Shown piece after piece: positions 7,267-15,770 of a stretch of DNA of 24,027 nt. Below the pieces are notes generated by a model. The model saw only the letters and a list, made by a program, of their open reading frames with translations. It was not told where the DNA came from and made no database searches. Position 1 is the first letter of the stretch. Every line of letters begins with the position of its first letter. A program made the translations under genes and the position numbers. This DNA comes from JBAXAB01 sp037142735 (lineage in GTDB: Bacteria > Patescibacteriota > Minisyncoccia > Phycocordibacterales > CAIZLB01), in NCBI GenBank assembly GCA_037142735.1, contig JBAXAB010000011.1:1-24027 (forward strand), in the 5' to 3' direction.

Positions 7267-8328
7267 ATGAATTACAACGAAGAACTAAAAGAATTATTAG
7301 GAACAGTGGTTCAAGATGGGGGATCAGATCTACACCTTTCAGAAGGTCGTCGACCAACTATTCGTATTTCTGGACAGTTGATTCCTCTCATGAAAAAAGA
7401 GAATCTTACGCACGCTGATATCGAAGGTTTGCTAAAGATTATGTTGGTTCCAAAGGCTATGGCTACATTTCTTGATAAAAAGGAAATAGACTTTGCATAC
7501 GACTTCGGTAATCAAGGACGTTTCAGGGGAAATGCCTTCGTGCAAAAAGGATTTTTTAGTATCGTGCTTAGATTGATTCCAAAAAATATCAAATCAATTG
7601 CAGAACTTAATTTACCAACTATTTTGGAAAACTTTGCTCGCAAAGAACAAGGTTTCTTTTTGATTGTAGGGCCGGTAGGTATGGGAAAGACAACAACGTT
7701 GGCGGCAATGATAGAATTAGTCAATCAGGAACGTGCCGCACACATCATTACGATTGAAGATCCAATTGAATATGTGTATGAACAAAAAAAGGCTATTATC
7801 GATCAACGAGAAGTCGGTATTGATACTGATACCTTTGCATCAGGTTTACAATCAGTTTTCCGCCAAGACGTGAATGTTCTATTGATTGGTGAAATGAGAG
7901 GGCCTGACACTATGGCGGCCGCAGTAACCGCTGCGGAAACTGGTCACTTGGTATTTTCAACCCTTCACACGAACAATGCTGCACAAACTATTGACCGTAT
8001 TATTGATACGTTCCCTTCAGAACAACAAGATCAAATTCGTATTCAATTGGCAGCTTCACTTATCGGTATCTTCTCACAAAGATTGATTCCGAGAATTGCA
8101 GGAGGTATGGTTCCTGCGTATGAATTATTGATTGCCAATAACGCAGTTTCTAACCTTATTCGCGAAAAGAGAACTCACGAAATTAACACTGTTATCGAGA
8201 CGTCTCTTCAAGAGGGCATGATCGATCTGAACCGTTCCCTTGCTGATTTGGTTAGAAAAGGAGAAATTTCAATTGAGAACGCTTATCAGCATTCAGTCAA
8301 CTCAAAAATTTTGGAGAAGTATCTTTAA
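7267..8328 (+). CDS. pilT: PilT, pilus retraction ATPase
   Basis: 353 residues, typical of PilT. Walker A GPVGMGKTT lies at residues 135-143 (Met in place of the usual Ser/Thr before Gly-Lys), followed by the Asp box (IITIEDPIEY), Walker B (DVNVLLIGEMRGPDT) and His box (TGHLVFSTLHTN). The C-terminal retraction signature AIRNLIRE appears as AVSNLIREKR. PilT disassembles the pilus from its base, powering twitching and DNA uptake. It starts one base after the receiver stop and is 13 nt before pilC; no ribosome-binding site is seen, so translation is probably coupled to upstream genes. Confidence 0.95.
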   Translation: MNYNEELKELLGTVVQDGGSDLHLSEGRRPTIRISGQLIPLMKKENLTHADIEGLLKIMLVPKAMATFLDKKEIDFAYDFGNQGRFRGNAFVQKGFFSIVLRLIPKNIKSIAELNLPTILENFARKEQGFFLIVGPVGMGKTTTLAAMIELVNQERAAHIITIEDPIEYVYEQKKAIIDQREVGIDTDTFASGLQSVFRQDVNVLLIGEMRGPDTMAAAVTAAETGHLVFSTLHTNNAAQTIDRIIDTFPSEQQDQIRIQLAASLIGIFSQRLIPRIAGGMVPAYELLIANNAVSNLIREKRTHEINTVIETSLQEGMIDLNRSLADLVRKGEISIENAYQHSVNSKILEKYL

Positions 8329-8341
8329 TCTTTAAACATCA

Positions 8342-9553
8342 ATGCCACTTTTTAAATACAAAACAGTAAATGACAAGGGAGTAGAGGCCGAAGGAACAAT
8401 CGACGCGGTAACCATTGATGTTGCAATTAATTCACTTCAGAGACGTGGGTTGGTTGTTGCCTCTATTCATCCATCTGATGATGGGGGTAGTTTTCTTAGC
8501 AGAGATATCGGACTTTTTCAAAGTATTAAAAATAAGGACGTTGTTATATTGTCTCGACAGATGGCAACACTGTTCTCGTCTCAGGTTTCGGCGCTTCGTA
8601 TTTTTAAATTACTTTCATCAGAAGATGAAAACCCTGCACTTAGAAAAGTATTAGCCGAAGTGGCTGATGACATTCAAGGTGGTTCAACTATTTCAACTGC
8701 TTTGGCGCGTCACCCTAAAGCGTTCTCTATCTTTTATGTAAACATGGTTCGTGCAGGGGAAGAGTCGGGAAAATTGGATGAAACTTTCCAAGCATTAGCT
8801 GAATATCTAGACCGATCATACGAAGTTGCTATGAAGGTAAAAAATGCTCTGATTTACCCTGCGTTTGTTATTACAACTTTTATTGCAGTAATGGCTCTAA
8901 TGATGACAGTGGTTATTCCAAAGATCGGTCAGATTCTAAAGGACTCCCATCAGGCTATCCCGGCGTACACCCAAGTGGTACTCGGTATTTCTGATTTCCT
9001 TGTAAATTATGGTTGGTTTTTCCTCGTCGCAGTTGTTATCGGATTGTTTATATTAGTTAGTTACCTCCGCACACCAAGTGGAAAGTCATCAATGGCTCGA
9101 GTCAAAATTACTTTTCCTTATATTGGTAACTTGTACAAAAAATTATATTTATCTCGTATTGCCGATAACATGAATACTATGTTGTCATCAGGGATTCCAA
9201 TGATCAAATCGTTAGAGCTTACCAGTGATGTAGTAGATAATGATATATATAGAGATGTGATTTTAAAAACAGTGGAGGACACTCGAGCAGGTCTTTCTCT
9301 TTCTGATGCATTTTCAAAACATGAAGAAATGCCAAACATTATTGTGCAAATGACAAAGGTGGGTGAAGAAACTGGTAACTTGGGTGATATCTTAAAAAAC
9401 TTAGCAAAATTCTATCAACGAGAAGTTAGTAATGCGGTTGACACTTTGGTTGGCTTGATCGAACCTTTGATGATTGTAATGTTGGGTCTTGGTGTCGGTT
9501 TCCTCCTTGCTTCTGTTTTGATCCCTATCTACAACGTCTCTTCAAATATTTAG
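8342..9553 (+). CDS. pilC: PilC, inner-membrane platform protein
   Basis: 403 residues, the usual length. Two repeated T2SSF/GspF domains are visible, each with the pattern FxRQMATLxxSQVSxLRxxKLL and its second-half counterpart (YLSRIADNMNTMLSSGIPM), with membrane helices near residues 170-195, 213-240 and close to the C-terminus (PLMIVMLGLGVGFLLASVLIPIY in outline). The conserved GEESGKLDE and GEETGNLGD motifs mark the two cytoplasmic lobes. PilC is the rotor that PilB and PilT act on. It closes the motor cluster; a 128-nt gap with a promoter and a palindrome separates it from the pilin gene. Confidence 0.95.
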   Translation: MPLFKYKTVNDKGVEAEGTIDAVTIDVAINSLQRRGLVVASIHPSDDGGSFLSRDIGLFQSIKNKDVVILSRQMATLFSSQVSALRIFKLLSSEDENPALRKVLAEVADDIQGGSTISTALARHPKAFSIFYVNMVRAGEESGKLDETFQALAEYLDRSYEVAMKVKNALIYPAFVITTFIAVMALMMTVVIPKIGQILKDSHQAIPAYTQVVLGISDFLVNYGWFFLVAVVIGLFILVSYLRTPSGKSSMARVKITFPYIGNLYKKLYLSRIADNMNTMLSSGIPMIKSLELTSDVVDNDIYRDVILKTVEDTRAGLSLSDAFSKHEEMPNIIVQMTKVGEETGNLGDILKNLAKFYQREVSNAVDTLVGLIEPLMIVMLGLGVGFLLASVLIPIYNVSSNI

Positions 9554-9562
9554 TTATCCACA
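9554..9562 (+). promoter_or_regulatory. Single DnaA-box-like 9-mer
   Basis: TTATCCACA, identical to the high-affinity E. coli DnaA box, starts at the base after the pilC stop. No other copy, no A/T-rich unwinding element and no dnaA/dnaN genes are in the window, so it is not an origin. It may be a chance match or a DnaA regulatory site upstream of the pilin gene. Confidence 0.3.
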
Positions 9563-9602
9563 CAGGATTTGTTTTCGAAGACCCCACATGTCTGTTTCAA
9601 AG

Positions 9603-9608
9603 TATAAT
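9603..9608 (+). promoter_or_regulatory. -10 box of the major pilin gene
   Basis: TATAAT, with a predicted start near 9615, leaving an untranslated leader of about 67 nt, unusually long for this window. Confidence 0.5.
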
Positions 9609-9646
9609 TAAAGTAATCTTTTGGGCTGATAGTTTTGCTAAAAAGA

Positions 9647-9664
9647 TTTAATAATATTATTAAA
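9647..9664. repeat. 18-bp perfect A/T palindrome in the pilin leader
   Basis: TTTAATAATATTATTAAA is its own reverse complement. It lies 17 bp before the pilin ATG, inside the predicted leader. It could be an operator for a dimeric regulator or just A/T-rich sequence. Confidence 0.5.
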
Positions 9665-9681
9665 AATTAAGAATTTATAAA

Positions 9682-10122
9682 ATGAAACAAAAAGGTTTTA
9701 CACTTATCGAATTGTTGGTTGTTATTGCCATCATCGGTATTCTATCGTCAGTAGTTCTAGCTTCATTAACAACAGCAAGAACTAAGGGTCAGGATGCGGC
9801 TGTTCAACAGCAATTGGCTTCTATGCGCGCACAGGCTGAATTGTACTCTACAGCAAATGGTAACCAATACTGGACAGCAGCTTTGGGTGCGTCATCTGCT
9901 GCCAACTGTGACCTAGGTCCATTCTTGTCGACAGGAACAGGAGGTATGGCTAACTTGGTTGCAGGTATCCGAAAGTTGGGCGTTATTCCAACATGTACAG
10001 CATCAACTACTGGTTGGGCTGTGTATTCACCACTTCCTAGTAGCCCTGGATACGGATTCTGCGTGGACAGTAATGGAAAGGCTGCTACATCATCAGGAAC
10101 AAACGGAGCTGGTTGTATGTAA
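9682..10122 (+). CDS. pilA: Major type IV pilin (PilA/PulG-like)
   Basis: 146 residues. A short class III signal MKQKG is cut by PilD before Phe6, giving mature FTLIELLVVIAIIGILSSVV, with Glu5 of the mature protein (residue 10) intact, followed by the N-terminal helix that forms the pilus core. The globular part is small and Ala/Ser/Thr/Gly-rich, with Cys pairs (TCTAS; CVDS...GAGC) that might form disulfides. Its own promoter, strong hairpin terminator downstream and clean single-gene layout fit a highly expressed major subunit, as opposed to the minor pilins after pilD. Length and layout suit a PulG/PilA subunit. Confidence 0.92.
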   Translation: MKQKGFTLIELLVVIAIIGILSSVVLASLTTARTKGQDAAVQQQLASMRAQAELYSTANGNQYWTAALGASSAANCDLGPFLSTGTGGMANLVAGIRKLGVIPTCTASTTGWAVYSPLPSSPGYGFCVDSNGKAATSSGTNGAGCM

Positions 10123-10154
10123 TCAGTCAGATTACTGTGTTGGTTCTAAACTAA

Positions 10155-10191
10155 CAAACAAAAAACCACCCTCCGGGTGGTTTTTTGTTTG
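10155..10191. terminator. Strong, bidirectional rho-independent terminator after pilA
   Basis: A 17-bp perfect stem: CCACCC at 66-71 of this block pairs with GGGTGG across loop TCC, extended by A6/T6 and CAAAC/GTTTG arms. The T-run follows the GC core on the plus strand. It separates pilA from pilD. Confidence 0.92.
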
Positions 10192-10211
10192 GGAAGAAAT
10201 GTGTATCGTAG

Positions 10212-10217
10212 TATAAT
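10212..10217 (+). promoter_or_regulatory. -10 box of pilD
   Basis: TATAAT ends 14 nt before the pilD ATG at 10232, predicting a leader of about 8 nt. This also argues against the upstream in-frame TTG at 10217 as the start, because it overlaps the -10 box. Confidence 0.6.
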
Positions 10218-10231
10218 TGTCGACATATATT

Positions 10232-11143
10232 ATGTACGAATTCTTTCTTTTAAATAAACCTTTTCTCCTTGTGGTTATTTTTATTTTAGGTACGATTATT
10301 GGAAGTTTTTTAAACGTAGTTATTTATCGTATCAATACAGGCAGGGGATTTGGAGGTCGGTCAATGTGTTTTTCTTGTAATCGTACTTTAACTCCAGTTG
10401 AGCTTGTACCAATCTTTTCTTTCCTATTTCAAAAGGCGCGTTGTGCAAAATGTAAAACAAAATTGTCATGGCAATATCCAACAATAGAATTACTTACAGG
10501 GGTGTTATTTGTTCTGTCATTCTTAGGAGTCTTAGATTTGCTACCAAGTACAGATATCTCTCTCATCTTTAACATTCTCTTTGGATGGCTGGTCATGAGT
10601 ATATTAGTCGTCATTACTGTATATGATGTAAAACATAAGATTATTCCAGATCAGTGTTCTTATTTATTTGCTTTCGTCACATTCCTTAGAGTTTTTATTT
10701 TGTTTGGACAAAATGGTGGAGTCGGTCTGATTCTGCCTAAAATGGGTGTGCTGTTCGCTGGCCCCATCCTTGCTCTTCCATTTTATCTTATATGGCTAGT
10801 GTCGAGTGGTAGGTGGATGGGATTAGGTGATGCTAAATTGGCATTAGGATTAGGGTGGTTTGCTGCTGTGTATGCTCCGACTTTTTCTCCTTTGACTTCT
10901 AACATTGCAATATTTCTTTATGCCTTTTGGACTGGGACTATCTTTTTTATGTTGATATCTTTACTTGGGTGGTTGCTGCGGGGATTAGTCTATATAAAAT
11001 TATTAAAAAAGAGTCACGCCTTACCAATCATGGGTATAAAAAGTGAGATACCTTTTGCACCTTTTTTAATTTTAGGTCTACTTATCGTCTTTCTCTTCAG
11101 GTATAATATAGCTAGTCTTATTTTTGATAATTACTTTATTTGA
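10232..11143 (+). CDS. pilD: PilD, prepilin peptidase / N-methyltransferase
   Basis: 303 residues from the ATG at 10232. This polytopic aspartic peptidase of family A24 cuts prepilin leaders on the cytoplasmic side and N-methylates the new Phe1. The N-terminal cytoplasmic loop keeps both zinc-type Cys pairs (C46-x2-C49 and C71-x2-C74). Catalytic aspartates are D132 in VYDVKHKIIPD and D200 in GLGD. Membrane helices fill the remainder, as in full-length PilD. It serves the pilins at 9682 and 11143-13685. The stop overlaps the next start by one base (TGATG), so the first minor pilin is translationally coupled to it. Confidence 0.95.
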   Translation: MYEFFLLNKPFLLVVIFILGTIIGSFLNVVIYRINTGRGFGGRSMCFSCNRTLTPVELVPIFSFLFQKARCAKCKTKLSWQYPTIELLTGVLFVLSFLGVLDLLPSTDISLIFNILFGWLVMSILVVITVYDVKHKIIPDQCSYLFAFVTFLRVFILFGQNGGVGLILPKMGVLFAGPILALPFYLIWLVSSGRWMGLGDAKLALGLGWFAAVYAPTFSPLTSNIAIFLYAFWTGTIFFMLISLLGWLLRGLVYIKLLKKSHALPIMGIKSEIPFAPFLILGLLIVFLFRYNIASLIFDNYFI

Positions 11144-11778
11144 TGAAAAAGTTTTTTCTACAATTTATAAAAAATTCTAAACAAAAGGCCTTCACCTTAG
11201 TTGAGCTCCTTGTGGTTATTGCTATATTTACACTGATTACAACTGTCGCCTTGTTTGACCAAGGTAAACTTAGCAGTAGTGTCCTTCTCTCAAACCTTGC
11301 ATATGATGTGGCTTTGAGTGCCCGTGAAGCACAGACATACGGTGTAGGTGCAAAATATGTTGCGTCGGCTGGTGGTGTGCAAGGTGGGGGATACGGTATT
11401 TATTTTGATGTTCTTAATCCAGAGGGTGTAATAATATTTCACGATGTTAATGATAATGGGGTATACGAGCTAACAGATGAAATTGTTAAACAGTATAAAT
11501 TCACCAATCAGAGAGGGAACAAATTAACAAAACTTTGCCAAGGATCAGACCCTAACAGCCCTTGCCTTACTACTGCTAGTCAGCTGAGTGTTGTATACAA
11601 GCGTCCGAACCCTGAACCTACATTTATTTCCAATATATCTTCTCCGGCCGGCCCTGTCTATGCGATCTTCCAGTCACAGGATGGGAAAAATTGCCGTGCA
11701 GTAGTTATGGAATCAAGCGGACAGATCCGAGTAGAAACATCTTTGTCTAAGGCATGTCCAGTTAATCCAAATCCATAA
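11143..11778 (+). CDS. Minor pilin, GspH/FimT-like
   Basis: 211 residues. A prepilin leader of 16 residues ends in Ala16, then FTLVELLVVIAIF with Glu5 of the mature form kept. The usual Gly at -1 is replaced by Ala. The body has the FimT/GspH pattern: LSSSVLLSNLAYDVALSAREAQTYG after the helix, then a beta-rich domain. Such proteins initiate pilus assembly as part of a minor-pilin complex. Start at the ATG overlapping the pilD stop. Confidence 0.85.
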   Translation: MKKFFLQFIKNSKQKAFTLVELLVVIAIFTLITTVALFDQGKLSSSVLLSNLAYDVALSAREAQTYGVGAKYVASAGGVQGGGYGIYFDVLNPEGVIIFHDVNDNGVYELTDEIVKQYKFTNQRGNKLTKLCQGSDPNSPCLTTASQLSVVYKRPNPEPTFISNISSPAGPVYAIFQSQDGKNCRAVVMESSGQIRVETSLSKACPVNPNP

Positions 11779-11789
11779 TTTTATTTATC

Positions 11790-12407
11790 ATGAAATATAA
11801 AACCTACACAGAATTAAATTCAAAACGTGCCTTCACCCTTGTTGAAGTTATTGTTGCAATTGGACTCTTTGCAATCGTGATGTTGGTCGCCATTTCAGTT
11901 ATTTTGTCTGTAATAGATAATGACAGGAAAGCCCAAGCTGTTAACTCGGTAGTGAATAACTTAAATTTTGCCATCGATAGTATGGTTCGTGATATTAAAA
12001 CAGGTCGTGCATACAAATGTAACTACACACCATTCCCATTTGCTGAATCTGATGCAGCAGGGTGTGGTTCGGATCAGAATTCTCTCAGGTTAGTTTCTAC
12101 TATTTCAGGAAAGCCAAGACTGGTTCGCTATTCTTTCTTACCTCGTGACAGCAATGCGCCGGGTAGAATTGAAAAAACTGAATGTGTTGACACTGTATGT
12201 ACAAGTCCAGGTGATCCAAAAACTGGTATCATCACGTCACCAGAAGTTGATGTTACAAGTATGAAGTTTATCGTCAATCCTGGCACCCCAGGTAGTGTTC
12301 AGCCAACAGTGTTCTTGATAATTCAAGGTACTGGTGCGGTCAGTCCAACTGATGCTTCGAATTTTACGGTTCAAACATTAATTTCACAAAGAAGATTAAA
12401 TATATGA
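11790..12407 (+). CDS. Minor pilin, PilW/GspJ-like
   Basis: 205 residues. Leader to Ala14, then FTLVEVIVAIGLFAIVML; Glu5 kept and again Ala at -1. The later region (LNFAIDSMVRDIKTGRAY) is the PilW/GspJ-like segment where a basic helix leads into the beta domain. Its stop overlaps the next start (ATGA), forming a coupled minor-pilin series. Confidence 0.85.
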   Translation: MKYKTYTELNSKRAFTLVEVIVAIGLFAIVMLVAISVILSVIDNDRKAQAVNSVVNNLNFAIDSMVRDIKTGRAYKCNYTPFPFAESDAAGCGSDQNSLRLVSTISGKPRLVRYSFLPRDSNAPGRIEKTECVDTVCTSPGDPKTGIITSPEVDVTSMKFIVNPGTPGSVQPTVFLIIQGTGAVSPTDASNFTVQTLISQRRLNI

Positions 12408-13075
12408 TGAATATAATAATGCAATCAATCGTACGAAAGGCACGCACCAAGACAATAAAAAACAGAGGTTTTACTATTTTAGAAACTTTGGTCGCTATTG
12501 CAATTCTCCTCACTGCCATCACCGGTCCAATAGATATTATGGCGCAGGCACTCAAAGCCTCATACTATTCAAGAGATGAGGTGACCGCTTTTTATTTAGC
12601 TCAAGAAGCAGTTGAATATGCCAGAAATCAACGAGATGATAATGTCCTTAATTCAGCAACAACCGTGCCAAATTGGTTAACAAACGTTGTTGGAACTGGT
12701 TCAGTGAATTGTCTTAATGATGCTACGGTGGCAGATGCCGCAAAATCAAAGTGTGCACTTGTTCAAGACTCTGGAGGAATCTATTCATACGAGACGTGTG
12801 GTCTGTCATGCCTGGCCGCTGGAGATGTTATGAAAAAATCAGCAGCCGGAGTATATGGCGTAACGAGTGGAACTAATACTACCTTTACTCGAGAAATTTA
12901 TTTTACTCGTGTACCGTCCAGCGATCTAGACATTAATGGTCTGCCCGATCTCACAGGAACAAATAACACCAAGGAGGTCTTAGTGACGGTTAATATTTTC
13001 TGGACAAACTCTTTTGGTTCAGGAAATAAATTTACTATGACCAATCGATTGTTTAATTGGAAGCTCACAAACTAA
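12404..13075 (+). CDS. Minor pilin, PilV/GspI-like
   Basis: 223 residues, with an unusually long basic leader (22 residues, to Gly22; the Met at residue 6 is an alternative start). The mature protein begins FTILETLVAIAILLTAITGP with Glu5 present. The motif AFYLAQEAVEYARNQRD is typical of PilV/GspI-type proteins. Overlaps the upstream gene by 4 nt. Confidence 0.85.
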   Translation: MMNIIMQSIVRKARTKTIKNRGFTILETLVAIAILLTAITGPIDIMAQALKASYYSRDEVTAFYLAQEAVEYARNQRDDNVLNSATTVPNWLTNVVGTGSVNCLNDATVADAAKSKCALVQDSGGIYSYETCGLSCLAAGDVMKKSAAGVYGVTSGTNTTFTREIYFTRVPSSDLDINGLPDLTGTNNTKEVLVTVNIFWTNSFGSGNKFTMTNRLFNWKLTN

Positions 13076-13085
13076 TTGTAAAAAT

Positions 13086-13685
13086 ATGAACTATTACGAT
13101 AATCAAAAAAAACATACATCAGAAAAAAGAGGATTCACCTTGTTTATTGCTATGGTTGTTTCCGCGCTCATTTTAGCTGTTGGTTTCTCAATTGGGAATA
13201 TTCTTTTAAAAGAAATTGCATTAGGTTCCTCGGGTAAAAATTCTCAGGTGGCTTTTTACGCAGCAGACAGTGCGGCAGAATGTGCTTTATATTGGGACAG
13301 AAAAAATCCAGACGGAACTGCGGCCGATACAAGCCCTTTTTCTACGTCTACTCCTGTAGCTACGGCTCAAACTCTTATAAAATGTGGAACCGGCATTACA
13401 GGTAATGTGAATACTATTGGTCAAATTTTTAACTTTACTAAAGTGACTGATAATGATGCTAATTTGCCGGCAGCGCTCTACGCCACATCTACTTTTTACA
13501 TGCTTTTTAAAGACGTGAGTGCAGATCCTTCAATTGTTTCGTGTGGCAAGGTGACTGTGGCTAAAAGTACGTTTACTACTACAATTGATGCTAGAGGATA
13601 TAATGTTGACTATAATCAAGCCGCCGGTCAATGTGATACTTCAAATTCAAGAACAATTGAGAGAGGTTTGCGCGTCGAGTACTAA
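13086..13685 (+). CDS. Minor pilin, PilX/GspK-like, lacking Glu5
   Basis: 199 residues. Leader to Gly16, then FTLFIAMVVSALILAVGF. Mature position 5 is Ile, not Glu; lack of Glu5 is known for the tip-located GspK/PilX-type subunits. The helix continues into AFYAADSAAECALYW, which matches the PilX-family pattern of Ala-rich A-x-E after the TM segment. Last gene of the pilus locus; the ligase gene follows after 42 nt with its own promoter. Confidence 0.82.
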   Translation: MNYYDNQKKHTSEKRGFTLFIAMVVSALILAVGFSIGNILLKEIALGSSGKNSQVAFYAADSAAECALYWDRKNPDGTAADTSPFSTSTPVATAQTLIKCGTGITGNVNTIGQIFNFTKVTDNDANLPAALYATSTFYMLFKDVSADPSIVSCGKVTVAKSTFTTTIDARGYNVDYNQAAGQCDTSNSRTIERGLRVEY

Positions 13686-13709
13686 TTCAGCCTATTCAGT
13701 CTTGAGTTT

Positions 13710-13715
13710 TATGAT
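13710..13715 (+). promoter_or_regulatory. -10 box of ligA
   Basis: TATGAT followed by AAAGT; it ends 12 nt before the ATG at 13728, so the leader would be about 5-6 nt. The same string TATGATAAAGT occurs before the hicB-like gene. Confidence 0.5.
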
Positions 13716-13727
13716 AAAGTAGGGTCT

Positions 13728-15770
13728 ATGAAAAAGGCTCAAAATGGCTCTCATCCAACACCTAAATCAATAGTAGAAAGAGTCACTAGATTGCGTGGTT
13801 CTATAGAGAAACATCGCTATAACTATCACGTCCTCGACAAAGAAGAAATCTCGGCTGAGGCACTAGATTCCCTAAAAAAAGAGTTAGTCGAATTGGAACA
13901 TCAATATCCGGAATTGTACGATGCCAATTCTCCTTCGCAGAGAGTAGCAGGTGAAGCTTTAAAAGGTTTTAATAAAGTTACGCATAAAGTTCAGCAGTGG
14001 TCATTTGGAGATGCTTTCAGTGAAAGTGACATGGTTGATTTTGACGGACGTGTAAAAAGGTTTTTAATACAGGATGAAATTAAGGATGATCCACAGTATG
14101 TGGCTGAGTTAAAAATTGATGGTTTAAAAATTGTGCTGGAGTACCGAAGGGGAGAATTGTTTCAGGTTGCGACGAGAGGTGATGGGAAAATTGGTGAAGA
14201 CGTGACTCATAATGTACGCACGATTGAATCTGTTCCTTTAAAATTAAACTTTCCAGTAGATATTATTGTTGAGGGGGAGGTGTGGCTATCTAAGAAACTT
14301 TTTGAAAAATTAAACAAAGAGCAAGAAAAAGCAGGGAAACCTATTTTTGCCAACCCGAGAAATGTAGCTGCGGGCTCTATCCGTCAATTGGATCCTAAAA
14401 TTACCGCTTCTCGAAAGCTGGATACGTATATATATGATATTGCGTTTTTTAATAATGGCCAAGATTTGCCAGTGCCGAAAACTCAACAGGACGAATTGGT
14501 GCTGCTTGCGAAATTAGGTTTTAAGGTGAATCCTCATGCTCAATTGTGCAAAAATATCAATGAAGTTTTAGATTTTTGGAAAAAGTGGCAGCATGATTCA
14601 AAAAAACAAGATTACTGGATCGACGGCGTGGTGGTAAAGGTTAATGATGTGCATATGCAAAAAGTATTGGGCTATACTGGGAAATCTCCACGTTTTGGTA
14701 TTGCATATAAATTTCCAGCAGAGCAAGTGATCACTGTGGTCGAGGATATAAAGCTTCAAATTGGTAGAACTGGAGTGCTGACACCGGTGGCGCACTTGCG
14801 ACCTGTTTCAGTGGCGGGTTCTGTAGTGTCGCGAGCGACTTTGCATAATGAAGATGAAATTAGACGTCTGGATGTAAGAGTGGGAGATACTGTTATCCTT
14901 CAGAAGGCTGGAGATGTGATTCCTGACATTGTTTCAGTGTTGAAAGAATTAAGAACAGGAAAGGAAAAACCGTACAGATTTCCGACTCATGTTCCAGAGT
15001 GCGGAGGGGACGGTAGTATCGAGCGAATCCCGGGGGAGGCAGCGTGGCGCTGTGTTTTTAAAAATTCAGATATTCAGCAAAAGCGACGCTTATATCACTT
15101 TGTTTCCAAAAAGTGCTTTAATATGGACGGAGTTGGTCCTCGGCAAATTGATGCTTTTATGGAACAGGGATTAGTTACCAGTGCTGATGATTTATTTACT
15201 TTAACAAAAGGGGATTTGTTAGCGCTTCCACGTTTTGCCGAAAAATCGGCTGATAATGTGATTGAGTCTATTGAAAATTCAAAAAAGGTTTCATTGGCTA
15301 GATTTTTATTCTCGCTTTCAATTCCACAAGTTGGTGAAGAAACCGCGGAGGATGTTGAAAAACATTTTAAGACACTAGAAAAAATTCAAATTGCAACAGC
15401 GGAAGACCTGATGAAAATAAATGGCGTGGGGGACGTGGTTGCACAATCGATTGTAGATTTTTTTAAAGATAAGGATCATAAAGTTTTAGTAGAGGAACTT
15501 TTGAAACATGTGACGATTAAAAAAGTTGAAAGTATATCTGGATCGAAACTGTCGGGAAAAACCTTTGTGTTGACTGGTATATTAGAAACAATGAGCAGAG
15601 ATGAAGCTAAGGGGAAGATAAAATCTTTAGGTGGCGATGTAACAAGTACAGTATCGGTAAAAACCAGTTATGTGGTCGCAGGAAATGATCCGGGGTCAAA
15701 GTATGAAACGGCGATAAAGTTGGGGGTGAAGGTTTTGGATGAGGATGGGTTTTTGAAGCTTATAAAATGA
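13728..15770 (+). CDS. ligA: NAD-dependent DNA ligase LigA
   Basis: 680 residues, the usual length. Seals nicks using NAD+. Order of domains: Ia region (YHVLDKEEISAEALDSL), adenylation domain with catalytic K129 in AELKIDGL, OB fold, zinc-finger segment, HhH repeats (ALPRFAEKSADNVIESIE; INGVGDVVAQSIVDF) and a C-terminal BRCT domain from about residue 603. The zinc segment is degenerate: Val422-x2-Cys425 and Cys442-x5-Asp448 stand where four Cys normally bind zinc, so two of the four ligands are lost although spacing is kept. All other conserved motifs look intact, so the enzyme is probably active. The stop overlaps the start of the next gene (ATGA). Confidence 0.97.
   Translation: MKKAQNGSHPTPKSIVERVTRLRGSIEKHRYNYHVLDKEEISAEALDSLKKELVELEHQYPELYDANSPSQRVAGEALKGFNKVTHKVQQWSFGDAFSESDMVDFDGRVKRFLIQDEIKDDPQYVAELKIDGLKIVLEYRRGELFQVATRGDGKIGEDVTHNVRTIESVPLKLNFPVDIIVEGEVWLSKKLFEKLNKEQEKAGKPIFANPRNVAAGSIRQLDPKITASRKLDTYIYDIAFFNNGQDLPVPKTQQDELVLLAKLGFKVNPHAQLCKNINEVLDFWKKWQHDSKKQDYWIDGVVVKVNDVHMQKVLGYTGKSPRFGIAYKFPAEQVITVVEDIKLQIGRTGVLTPVAHLRPVSVAGSVVSRATLHNEDEIRRLDVRVGDTVILQKAGDVIPDIVSVLKELRTGKEKPYRFPTHVPECGGDGSIERIPGEAAWRCVFKNSDIQQKRRLYHFVSKKCFNMDGVGPRQIDAFMEQGLVTSADDLFTLTKGDLLALPRFAEKSADNVIESIENSKKVSLARFLFSLSIPQVGEETAEDVEKHFKTLEKIQIATAEDLMKINGVGDVVAQSIVDFFKDKDHKVLVEELLKHVTIKKVESISGSKLSGKTFVLTGILETMSRDEAKGKIKSLGGDVTSTVSVKTSYVVAGNDPGSKYETAIKLGVKVLDEDGFLKLIK

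Noticed and set aside
2206..7357. Several minus-strand open frames over the pilus genes (for example 2950-3411, 5429-5821, 6836-7357).
   Set aside because: All lie opposite clear, conserved plus-strand genes, have no promoter or family motifs, and read as antisense shadows.
9554..9664. Possible replication origin (DnaA box plus A/T palindrome).
   Set aside because: One box only, no cluster, no dnaA/dnaN, and the region is a simple intergenic promoter region.
9959..10216. 85-codon plus-strand frame overlapping the pilin end and the terminator.
   Set aside because: It runs through a strong terminator hairpin and is out of frame with the pilin; no family resemblance.
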